DNA of 30,227 nucleotides from Elusimicrobiota bacterium (GTDB lineage Bacteria > Elusimicrobiota > Elusimicrobia > Elusimicrobiales > Elusimicrobiaceae): positions 1 through 30,227 of the forward strand of contig JAEWSL010000071.1 of assembly GCA_023398295.1 (NCBI GenBank). The letters run 5' to 3'. The translations under genes were made by a program, and so were the position numbers. Under the pieces are notes generated by a model. It saw only the letters and a list, made by a program, of their open reading frames with translations, searched no databases and was not told where the DNA came from. Numbering within the stretch: position 1 is the first letter of the stretch; each line of letters starts with the position of its first letter. Below are positions 23,822 through 30,227 of this stretch, piece by piece.

Positions 23822-25690
23822 TTATTTTCCTTTTTCCCTGCTTTCTTTAGGCTCTCTGTACGGATTAAAAATTATAGTAAATTTAGTGCCAAGCCCGACT
23901 TCGCTCTGAAGCAAAATATCGGCCGAGTTTCTTGCGCATACTTTCTTTACCACCGCAAGGCCTAAACCTGTCCCGCGCGCTTTTGTGGTGAAGAAGGGGG
24001 CAAAAATATTTTCCTGTATTTCTTTGGGTATGCCGGGGCCCGTGTCGCGTATGCTGAGAATAACTTTACTTTTTTCAAACTTAGTTTTTACCACTATCTG
24101 TCCGCCGCCGGTAAGAACTTCTATGGCGTTAGCGATGAGGTTGCGTATGCCCTGTTTCATTTCTTCGGCGTCTATGCGTATGAGAAGCGGGCCCTCGTAA
24201 AAATTAGAGGTCAGCTTTATGTTCTGGGGCATCGGGTAGGAGGATAAAATTTCTTTCATGTACAAATTGATGTCTACGACGGTAAAGACCTGTTCCCTGC
24301 TCCTTGCGTAGCCCAAAATTTCCTCTATGATGCCGTTGGCCTGGGAAATCTCCTGCTCTATAATGCCGATGTTTTTAAGAATTTTCGGATCCGCATTATC
24401 GCCGGCGCGCAGCTTTATCAGACAGACGGAGTTGGCCATAACCGCAAGAGGATTTTTAATCTCGTGGCTTACTATGGAGGCCATCTGCCCTATCGCGGCC
24501 AGTCTTTCTTTTTTGATAAGTTCGTTTAGGGCCGTCTTTAGTTCTTTGGTACGGCTGCCCACACGCAGTTCAAGGGATTGATTTAAGACTTCAAGGTCGC
24601 TTCGGTCCTGCTCCATATCGTCAAATTTAATTTTTATCGTATCAAGCATACGCGCAAAAGCCACGATAAGCTGGCCGACCTCGTTTCGGGGCGCGGGCAG
24701 CGGCGGAAGATTGTTGATATTGCCGTCGGCCACGGTTTTTACAACCTTGGTCATCGCTTTTATCGGCCGCAGTATCACCAAAGAAAGATATAAACTTATC
24801 AAAAATATTACCGCCGCAATAATCAAAATCCCTATGGAAAGAACTTTAAGAGGCGATTTGTAAAAAGACATGGCGGTTTTATCTATGAGTTCTTTGGGCT
24901 GCTCCGTATAAATAAGCCAGCCCGTCTGAGGCTGCACATTAAGCACGCCGTAATAGTCCTCTCCTTCTATTTCGGTAAACTCGCCGTCCTTTGCCATGCT
25001 TAAAAGAGAATTCACCTTGCCCATATATTTATCGTCGGTGATATCCTCCATGCGCTCCTGCGAGGAGAAAATAAGAAACCCGTTTCTGGTAAATACTAAA
25101 GACAGCATATCCTTAGGCGCTTTTACGGATAAAGACTGGTCCAGGGGGGAAAGGTTTATCTCCGTAGCTAAAGCGCCCTGGCGCACGGAGGAGCCGTCCG
25201 CCTGCGCGGGAAAAGCCATGGAAAGATACGTTTGCTTTTTGTTTGCGTCCCTTGTAATGTTGCCGATAAAAACTTTGCCGTTTTGTATAGTTTCTTCAAT
25301 AATGGAGGAAATGCTGGCGGAATAATCCTTATTTGCGCGCGCGCCGAAATGGGCCAGACGGGCGCCTTTGTAATCCAGGAACGCAACGCCGCTGAGCAGG
25401 CTGTTGTTGACCACAAAAAAATCCAAAGAGGTAAGCCCGCTTGCGCTATGCGTTTTAGGTTCGGAAGAGCTTATGGCCAGGAAAGTTTCCGCCATGGCTT
25501 GCGCCCTGTCAATAAAAGAGGATATGTCCTCCGATAAAATTATGTTATAGTTCTTATTTTGGCCGCGGATTTCTTCGCGCAGCGCTTTTTTATTTTCGTT
25601 TCCCAGATAATAAAAGAAAATCAGCAGCGGCACCAAAGCCGTTGCAAGCATTGTAAAAAAGATAGTAAACTTTATCTGTTTTCCGCGCAT
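23822..25690 (-). CDS. Membrane sensor histidine kinase (Cache-HAMP-HisKA-HATPase)
   Basis: I start this protein at the ATG at 25690 (622 residues), because AGGTG lies five bases before it. The longer frame would use the GTG at 25696. Residues about 6-28 and 283-306 are membrane helices around an extracytoplasmic region of about 250 residues that looks like a double Cache sensor. A HAMP segment (about 307-358), a coiled coil, HisKA with H409 in VSHEIKNPLAV, and a HATPase domain ending GLGLAVVKKV follow. A short inverted repeat GGGCGT/ACGCCC (25703-25724) lies just before its ribosome site. The ligand is unknown. It opens the second transcription unit of the pilus region. Confidence 0.92.
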   Translation of the reverse strand: MRGKQIKFTIFFTMLATALVPLLIFFYYLGNENKKALREEIRGQNKNYNIILSEDISSFIDRAQAMAETFLAISSSEPKTHSASGLTSLDFFVVNNSLLSGVAFLDYKGARLAHFGARANKDYSASISSIIEETIQNGKVFIGNITRDANKKQTYLSMAFPAQADGSSVRQGALATEINLSPLDQSLSVKAPKDMLSLVFTRNGFLIFSSQERMEDITDDKYMGKVNSLLSMAKDGEFTEIEGEDYYGVLNVQPQTGWLIYTEQPKELIDKTAMSFYKSPLKVLSIGILIIAAVIFLISLYLSLVILRPIKAMTKVVKTVADGNINNLPPLPAPRNEVGQLIVAFARMLDTIKIKFDDMEQDRSDLEVLNQSLELRVGSRTKELKTALNELIKKERLAAIGQMASIVSHEIKNPLAVMANSVCLIKLRAGDNADPKILKNIGIIEQEISQANGIIEEILGYARSREQVFTVVDINLYMKEILSSYPMPQNIKLTSNFYEGPLLIRIDAEEMKQGIRNLIANAIEVLTGGGQIVVKTKFEKSKVILSIRDTGPGIPKEIQENIFAPFFTTKARGTGLGLAVVKKVCARNSADILLQSEVGLGTKFTIIFNPYREPKESREKGK

Positions 25691-25732
25691 AAACACCTAA
25701 ACGGGCGTCTGAATAAACACGCCCTAACAAAC

Positions 25733-25769
25733 TATTAAACAAATTGGGGCATAATTGCTTATGCCCCAA
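25733..25769 (-). terminator. Terminator after the thioredoxin-fold gene
   Basis: On the minus strand, TTGGGGCATAA and TTATGCCCCAA form an 11-base stem with a four-base loop (25744-25769), followed by the T-rich TTTGTTTAATAG. It separates the TadC-to-redox genes from the kinase-pilin genes. Confidence 0.75.
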
Positions 25770-25771
25770 AA

Positions 25772-25799
25772 ATTATAACTTAAAGACTATCTCTAGCAA
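25772..25799 (-). promoter_or_regulatory. Internal promoter overlapping the terminator
   Basis: On the minus strand TTGCTA (25794-25799, over the stop codon of the upstream gene) is 16 bases from a perfect TATAAT (25772-25777). The start near 25765 would fall in the first arm of the terminator stem, so transcripts begun here should not form that full hairpin, while readthrough transcripts would. Confidence 0.5.
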
Positions 25800-26740
25800 C
25801 GTCCCTGAGGGGCAGCGGCGGCAGGGGCACCCCCGTAGCTCTGGCCCAATCCTTCAAGCCCGGGCAACTGGGAAAGACCGTTCATGTCGGTAACTACCCT
25901 GCCTTCCCATAAAATAGTGGGAGAAGCGCTTACGTTAAACTTCTTTCCATACTCCATATCTTTCTTTAGAAGTTCAACGCCTTGTTTCCAGTATCTTCTG
26001 AAAACGCGCGGATTAATGCCGGCTTCTTCAGCGGCCTGGTCCCAAAGACTGGACTGATAATTCTGGTTTCTTTTTTCAATATATTTCCAGAATTTCTTGG
26101 GGAATTTATCCTTGACGATTAACTGTCTTACGTTCTCTTCCCACTCGCCCGTCCCGTGAAGACTGCCGAAGGTATCCGGCGTCCCGCCTTCGCTTACGAT
26201 ATAGTGCACGTTTACCTGCAAATCCTGCGGCAGGCGGCCCAGTTTCTGCGCGTCAATAATTCTGTTTTCCGCCATGACTCCGTAAGGACACTGGGACATA
26301 ACAAAAATGTCAAGCACGTTAGGCTGGCGAGGCTGGCCTACATAAACGCCGTACCTCGTTTGCTTTTCCATAATGACGAAATCATTATTGGTTTTGATAA
26401 ACCCCTGTGATATGGGCTGGGCAAACTTTTCTTCCGTAACTTTATTTTTCTCAAGCAGATACAGGGGCATATAATCCAAATTCAAACCGGCATATTTGGG
26501 ATCTTTAAGCGCTGCTTCCCTGTCAACTGTGGTAATAATAAGTTTTTGGCCTAAAAAGTTTTCCAAACCTGCGTTTAAGCCCTCATCTACGCCGCCGTTC
26601 TTTTCACCCGCAAAAACGATTACCGTAGCGGGTATTCCGGCGGATTCTTTCTTCGTATCAGCTTTCTTCTTTTGCGCAAAAGCCGCCGTTGAAAGCGCCG
26701 CTACCAAAAATGCAACTGCTAATATCTTTATACTCTTCAT
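25793..26740 (-). CDS. Exported thioredoxin-fold (DsbA-like) protein with two cysteines
   Basis: The 315-residue protein has a signal peptide (1-22, AFA cleavage), an N-terminal alpha/beta half (about 37-130) and a thioredoxin-fold half opening LDIFVMSQCPYG, with C151 in a CPYG motif instead of CxxC, and a likely cis-proline in SASPTILWEGR. It contains only one other cysteine, the very last residue C315, at the end of a flexible Gly/Ala/Pro tail (GGAPAAAAPQGRC). The tail cysteine could act as the resolving partner of C151. The stop is TAG, so selenocysteine readthrough is not indicated. GGGAGGAG precedes the ATG. Its place among pilus genes with cysteine-bearing pseudopilins suggests extracytoplasmic thiol chemistry, which is inference. 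Confidence 0.85.
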   Translation of the reverse strand: MKSIKILAVAFLVAALSTAAFAQKKKADTKKESAGIPATVIVFAGEKNGGVDEGLNAGLENFLGQKLIITTVDREAALKDPKYAGLNLDYMPLYLLEKNKVTEEKFAQPISQGFIKTNNDFVIMEKQTRYGVYVGQPRQPNVLDIFVMSQCPYGVMAENRIIDAQKLGRLPQDLQVNVHYIVSEGGTPDTFGSLHGTGEWEENVRQLIVKDKFPKKFWKYIEKRNQNYQSSLWDQAAEEAGINPRVFRRYWKQGVELLKKDMEYGKKFNVSASPTILWEGRVVTDMNGLSQLPGLEGLGQSYGGAPAAAAPQGRC

Positions 26741-26759
26741 TTACTCCTCCCTGGAAGTC

Positions 26760-27092
26760 TTACTCCTGATTTGTTTGCTGACTTACCTCTTGTTCCTCCT
26801 GAGGGATAGCGTCTTCCGCCGTTTCCTCAATGGTAAACCGTATGCCTTTAATGCCCAAAGAACAAAAGAAATTGTACGCGAAAACCGCAATGATGCTCAG
26901 CAGCATGATTGCCAGCGTTTCCGATATCGTCCAAAGAGCCATCTGCATAAGCTTTGAGAAAAAGCCGATGGCAATATCAAAATCCACTGCGGCGGCCAAG
27001 ATAGTGTTTAAGAAACTGAAAATAAGCACCACCAACGGATAGGCCGAAAACAGCAGCGATTTCAAACTTATATTTTTAATTTCAAGATTCAT
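26760..27092 (-). CDS. Small membrane protein with two helices (DUF3566-like?)
   Basis: The 110-residue protein has two hydrophobic segments (about 12-36 and 50-78), a conserved-looking ending AYNFFCSLGIKGIRFTIEE, and an acidic Gln/Glu-rich tail. The pattern of the second helix followed by YN..., Gly and a short strand recalls DUF3566 membrane proteins, but the match is from memory and weak. AAGGAG precedes the ATG. It lies 25 bases after the HAMP sensor and 19 bases before the thioredoxin-fold gene, so it belongs to the same operon. No function can be assigned. Confidence 0.75.
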   Translation of the reverse strand: MNLEIKNISLKSLLFSAYPLVVLIFSFLNTILAAAVDFDIAIGFFSKLMQMALWTISETLAIMLLSIIAVFAYNFFCSLGIKGIRFTIEETAEDAIPQEEQEVSQQTNQE

Positions 27093-27117
27093 TTTTATCT
27101 CCTTCTAAATATATATT

Positions 27118-28236
27118 TTACTTTTTTGATGAAGACGGCTCAAGCACTATTACGGTGCGCACTACCCCCCCTTTGGAGGCTAATTGTAAAGTCTTTATGG
27201 AAAAAGGCCTGCCGCCGCTGTTAATTTTCGCGCGGAACAATTTGCCGGGATTATCCATGGCCTGCCCCACTATATGCACTATATCCTGCTGATTTGCGCC
27301 AAAAATATCCAGCAAATGCACCGGCCCTTTTTTATTAAGCGAAATTTCAAAATTGGCGTGCATAACATTATTGTTTTCATCAACGACTATGGCCCGGCTG
27401 CCTTTCGGTATCGTTACCGCCAGCACCGAGGACCACCATTCCTGTTCATAATGATGCCTGCTTTTATCAAGCGATTCTCTTTCTTCAAGCTCTTTCTTTA
27501 CCTTTACCAAAAAGGCCTGAATGGTACGCGCAAGAATGCCTATTTCGTCGGCGCGCTCCATAAAGTCAAACTGGAAACTTTTTGTTGATATATTTTCTAT
27601 GCTTTCGGTAAGATAAATTATCGGATTAATGACGTTCTTAATGACAAACCAATATAAAACGCCTCCCATAATTGCAAATATAGCTATGGAGCCCAGCAGA
27701 TAATAAAGCAAAGCGTCGTTTATCTCCTTCTTTACCTGTTCGCGGGATACGTCTAAACTTATAACGCCGGCAACCCTGTTGTCCTTGACGCGCAGCGGTA
27801 TTGCTATTTGGTAATCGTTGCCGCCGTGCATAAGTATAACCTGGGGATCGCCTGTCACATAAGCCATATTTACGGCGTCCGTTTCAAGATGGCCGTTCCT
27901 GTCATATTCCGAAAAATCCATGCCTATCATAGATATGTCTTTATGCCAGCGCACGCGGCCTTTGCGCCCGAAGTAAACCACATTCTTTATCCTGCCGTCC
28001 TGAGATGCAAGCGGCGCCAAAATTTCACTTTCGGCAAAAGTTATATCTTTCTGCGACACTAAATTGCTTATAAGTACATTTGCGTTGCGCCGCACCATAT
28101 CAATAATTTGATTCTGCAAATTAATATCAAAGACATGCTTAAATAAATTGAAATAAAGCAAGCCTCCCATGATAATGGCGTAACCCGCCACTATGCCGAA
28201 CCAAATAAACCATCTCAGGCTGATTTTCTTTATCAT
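27118..28236 (-). CDS. HAMP-domain sensor without kinase or methyl-acceptor output
   Basis: The 372-residue protein has membrane helices at about 11-29 and 176-199 around an extracytoplasmic single-Cache-like domain, then a HAMP segment (about 199-251, with INPIIYLTESI and RADEIGILARTI), a short coiled region, and a C-terminal PAS-like domain (about 280-365: RAIVVDENNNVMHANFEIS). It has no HisKA, GGDEF, EAL or chemoreceptor signalling region, so the output must go through protein contact. AGGAAAA precedes the ATG. It is coded between the TPR and small membrane genes of the pilus locus, which suggests direct control of the assembly machine. Confidence 0.85.
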   Translation of the reverse strand: MIKKISLRWFIWFGIVAGYAIIMGGLLYFNLFKHVFDINLQNQIIDMVRRNANVLISNLVSQKDITFAESEILAPLASQDGRIKNVVYFGRKGRVRWHKDISMIGMDFSEYDRNGHLETDAVNMAYVTGDPQVILMHGGNDYQIAIPLRVKDNRVAGVISLDVSREQVKKEINDALLYYLLGSIAIFAIMGGVLYWFVIKNVINPIIYLTESIENISTKSFQFDFMERADEIGILARTIQAFLVKVKKELEERESLDKSRHHYEQEWWSSVLAVTIPKGSRAIVVDENNNVMHANFEISLNKKGPVHLLDIFGANQQDIVHIVGQAMDNPGKLFRAKINSGGRPFSIKTLQLASKGGVVRTVIVLEPSSSKK

Positions 28237-28281
28237 ATTTTTCCTAAATTAATTCCTTAAAATAAAACCCGTCGTCTTGCG

Positions 28282-29637
28282 CTATCTGGGGCTGTATTGC
28301 TCCTCTATCTTTTTGAGGCCGGCGGCGGCGTCCAAGTTTTCCGGGTTTAACTGCAAAGCTATCTGCCATTCTTCTTTGGCTCTTTCGTAATCTTTATCGG
28401 TATAATAATATTTCATACCGGTTTGGAAATGCTCGCGCGAAGCGGCGCGGGCCTCTTCGCTTATGTATTTATTGTCTTTTTCGGTAATAACTTTCGTAGG
28501 CAAATCTTCAAGCGGAGCCTGCGTCACCGGCGTTTCCTGCGGTTCCTTGGCAACCACTTTACCTTCGGGTTCCGGCGGGGCGGCGGCTTCATTTTCTTCC
28601 ACGGCAACGGGCTTTTGCGCGGCGGCTAAAGCTTTTCGCTTGGCTTCTTCTTCCGCCTGGAGGCGGTTCCTCTCCGCATTTTTAATGAGCACCGCAATAT
28701 CATTTTGATTATATCCCCAGTTTTTGGCTTCCTTCCAGTTGCTTACTGCCGCCTGATATTTATAGCTCTTTACAGCTTTTGCGCCGGCATTATAATAGGC
28801 TTGGGCAATCTCGTCTTTGAGCTGCATAAGAAAACGCTGCGTCTGCTTTTCGCCGGGTTGTATTTCAAGGGAGCGCTCAAACTCCTGATAAGCGGGCACT
28901 AAACGCCCTTTGGCGTAAAGGTCAAAAGCATTATTGAGAATCTTCTGATTCTCTTCTTTCTTAAGCAAGTCTTCAACTTCGCCGATTTTGGAGGCCAGCC
29001 CCTCGTCCTCTTTCTTAATCAGGAGCGCGCTGTACCATTGATTTAGCGCCTCTTTGTAATCTGTATTCTTATAGGCAAAATAACCGCGTTTTATATGCTG
29101 CTCGGCAATTTCGTTGTCTATGCGGCGTATCCACTCTTTTGCGCGTTCTTCCCTGGGGCGGAGGACCAAAATTTCTTCAAACTTGCTTCTTGACTCAATA
29201 AGACGCCCCGCTTTATAGAGAGCAATAGCTTCCTCAAATTTCATATTGATAATTTCAGTTTCGGATATCGTGCCGTAAGCGGACATGCGGCCCGCTTCCG
29301 TCGCAAGGGTTTGGGCTTTGGTAAGGCTGGGATCTATGCTCAAAATAACGTTGGCAAGTTCCTGCGCGCGCTGATAATCACCGCGTTTATAGAGGTCGTA
29401 GGCGTTCTCGTAAACCATGCGGAGAGTAAAGTTTTGTATGCGCTGCTTCTCAAGCTGTATCGTGGAAAGATATTGCTTCTTCTGCTCCACGTTTGCAATA
29501 GTGCCCAAAGAAATTTTTTGCAGGTCAAGTATCATGCCCGCTTCCTTTCCCCTTTCCCTAAGAGGGCGGTCTATGCCCTGGGCGGAGATAAAAATATTCA
29601 TTGCAAATAACGGCAGTAAAAATAATAGTCTTTTCAT
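28282..29637 (-). CDS. Exported TPR protein (TadD-like position)
   Basis: The 451-residue protein has a signal peptide (1-19, cut near ISA-QG, with no lipobox cysteine) and about six tetratricopeptide repeats: five between residues 75 and 325 (AYDLYKRGDYQRAQELA, AIALYKAGRLIESRSKF and similar), and one at the C-terminus (MKYYYTDKDYERAKEEW) after an Ala/Glu/Pro-rich linker of about 60 residues. TPR proteins scaffold complexes, and Tad loci usually carry a TPR lipoprotein (TadD) needed for secretin assembly. This gene lies 12 bases after tadC, so a similar role is plausible. The lack of a lipidation cysteine is a difference from TadD. GAGGAT precedes the ATG. Confidence 0.87.
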   Translation of the reverse strand: MKRLLFLLPLFAMNIFISAQGIDRPLRERGKEAGMILDLQKISLGTIANVEQKKQYLSTIQLEKQRIQNFTLRMVYENAYDLYKRGDYQRAQELANVILSIDPSLTKAQTLATEAGRMSAYGTISETEIINMKFEEAIALYKAGRLIESRSKFEEILVLRPREERAKEWIRRIDNEIAEQHIKRGYFAYKNTDYKEALNQWYSALLIKKEDEGLASKIGEVEDLLKKEENQKILNNAFDLYAKGRLVPAYQEFERSLEIQPGEKQTQRFLMQLKDEIAQAYYNAGAKAVKSYKYQAAVSNWKEAKNWGYNQNDIAVLIKNAERNRLQAEEEAKRKALAAAQKPVAVEENEAAAPPEPEGKVVAKEPQETPVTQAPLEDLPTKVITEKDNKYISEEARAASREHFQTGMKYYYTDKDYERAKEEWQIALQLNPENLDAAAGLKKIEEQYSPR

Positions 29638-29649
29638 AAATTATCCTCG

Positions 29650-30227
29650 TTAAAACGGCATACCGCTCCTTAAGAAATCTTTAAGCATTGGCGCCAGCAT
29701 CAAAATAAACACCACCGGAAGTATGAAAATAAAAATCGGTATCAACATCTTTGTTGAAGCCTGGGCGGCAAGTTTTTCCGCTTTATTGATTCTTCTAAAC
29801 CTTAAGTCCGCGGAGAAATTGCGCAGCAGCTCCACAAGGCTTGTGCCCAACTCGTCGGATTGCACTATCAGCCCCACAAAAGAGCGGATATCTTGTACGC
29901 CCGTCCTTGCGGAAAACCGCTCCAGGGCTTCCCTTCGCGAGTAACCCAGTTTTGTTTCATTTAATGTTTTATCTATTTCTTCCTCAAGCAGGGTTTTCTT
30001 GCGAGCTATTTTTATAATACGCTCAAGCCCCGTCATATAATCAAGGCCGGACTCAATAACAAGCGCCAGTAAATCCACCATTGTGGCAAAGTTGCCGACC
30101 AGCTCCTGCTGCCTTTTTTGTATTTCGCTTTTAACGCGCAAATCGGGAAGATAAAAAGCCAAAGGAGCAAAAATTATCGCCCATGGACTTCTAAGCAATA
30201 ATATAAGCGCCAGCGGGATAAGCGTCC
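29650..30227 (-). CDS. tadC: TadC-like inner-membrane pilus assembly protein (5' end outside window)
   Basis: The frame is open from the window edge to the stop at 29650 and gives 192 residues of the C-terminal part. It has a hydrophobic segment ending LAFYLPDL, the T2SSF core (QKRQQELVGNFATMVDLLAL, ESGLDYMTGLERI, LGTSLVELLRNF), and a final helix IFIFILPVVFILMLAP. T2SSF proteins form the inner-membrane platform that works with the TadA ATPase. No start codon is visible. A TTG at 30198 lies inside the hydrophobic segment and is not a credible start. The rest of tadC and probably tadB and tadA lie upstream outside this window. Confidence 0.85.
   Translation of the reverse strand, partial: TLIPLALILLLRSPWAIIFAPLAFYLPDLRVKSEIQKRQQELVGNFATMVDLLALVIESGLDYMTGLERIIKIARKKTLLEEEIDKTLNETKLGYSRREALERFSARTGVQDIRSFVGLIVQSDELGTSLVELLRNFSADLRFRRINKAEKLAAQASTKMLIPIFIFILPVVFILMLAPMLKDFLRSGMPF

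Noticed and set aside
25691..25696. GTG start six bases upstream for the sensor kinase
   Set aside because: The AGGTG ribosome site overlaps this GTG and is properly placed only for the ATG at 25690.
25793..25798. Possible selenocysteine or readthrough at the end of the thioredoxin-fold gene
   Set aside because: The stop is TAG after a normal TGC cysteine codon, and the sequence beyond it leads into the promoter and terminator.
30196..30198. TTG as the start of the TadC-like gene
   Set aside because: The frame continues open to the window edge with a hydrophobic segment, so the gene begins outside the window.

Overview
The window is a gene-dense bacterial chromosome segment with no intergenic gap over 300 bases and no rRNA, tRNA, CRISPR array, insertion sequence or phage gene that I can see. 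Exported proteins, a Tad-type pilus locus, the NfnAB pair, a membrane pyrophosphatase, a GH57/DUF3536 glucan enzyme and a complete GlcNAc phosphotransferase route suggest a diderm, fermentative, host-associated bacterium. My best guess from the overall style is Elusimicrobiota (an Elusimicrobium-like lineage). This is inference and not proved by any single gene.

Region 1 (1-6343, minus strand) is one probable operon. From its promoter at about 6380-6407 it reads: a triple-fusion PTS protein (EIIA-HPr-EI), the GlcNAc permease NagE (IICB), NagB, NagA, and a family-2 glycosyltransferase cut by the window edge. It encodes every step from PEP-driven GlcNAc uptake to fructose-6-phosphate. Region 2 (6453-8572) has two exported proteins of unknown role: a purple-acid-phosphatase-like protein that has lost several metal ligands, and an ankyrin-repeat protein. 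Region 3 (8691-20130) is energy and storage-glucan metabolism: a K+-independent type membrane pyrophosphatase (minus), an alpha-glucan phosphorylase (plus), a PIN-PhoH ATPase (minus), then a plus-strand operon of a GH57/DUF3536 enzyme and the two subunits of NfnAB.

Region 4 (20149-30227, all minus) is a Tad/Flp-like pilus locus with an unusually large set of signalling genes. In transcription order it holds TadC (cut by the edge), an exported TPR protein, a HAMP sensor with no kinase domain, a two-helix membrane protein and an exported thioredoxin-fold protein with only two cysteines. After a terminator overlapping a promoter come a sensor kinase, a REC-kinase protein, a NarL-type regulator, a tiny Flp-like pilin, and TadG-like and TadE-like cysteine-containing pseudopilins. 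Co-transcription suggests that the phosphorelay controls the pilin genes just downstream, and that the redox protein may handle pseudopilin disulfides. This region is the best candidate for a poorly described system.

Convergent gene ends carry GC-rich terminators. Most genes have clear AGGAG-type ribosome sites, but two plus-strand genes (6453 and 15382) have none and instead carry a shared -10-like motif ending six bases before the ATG, suggesting leaderless transcripts.
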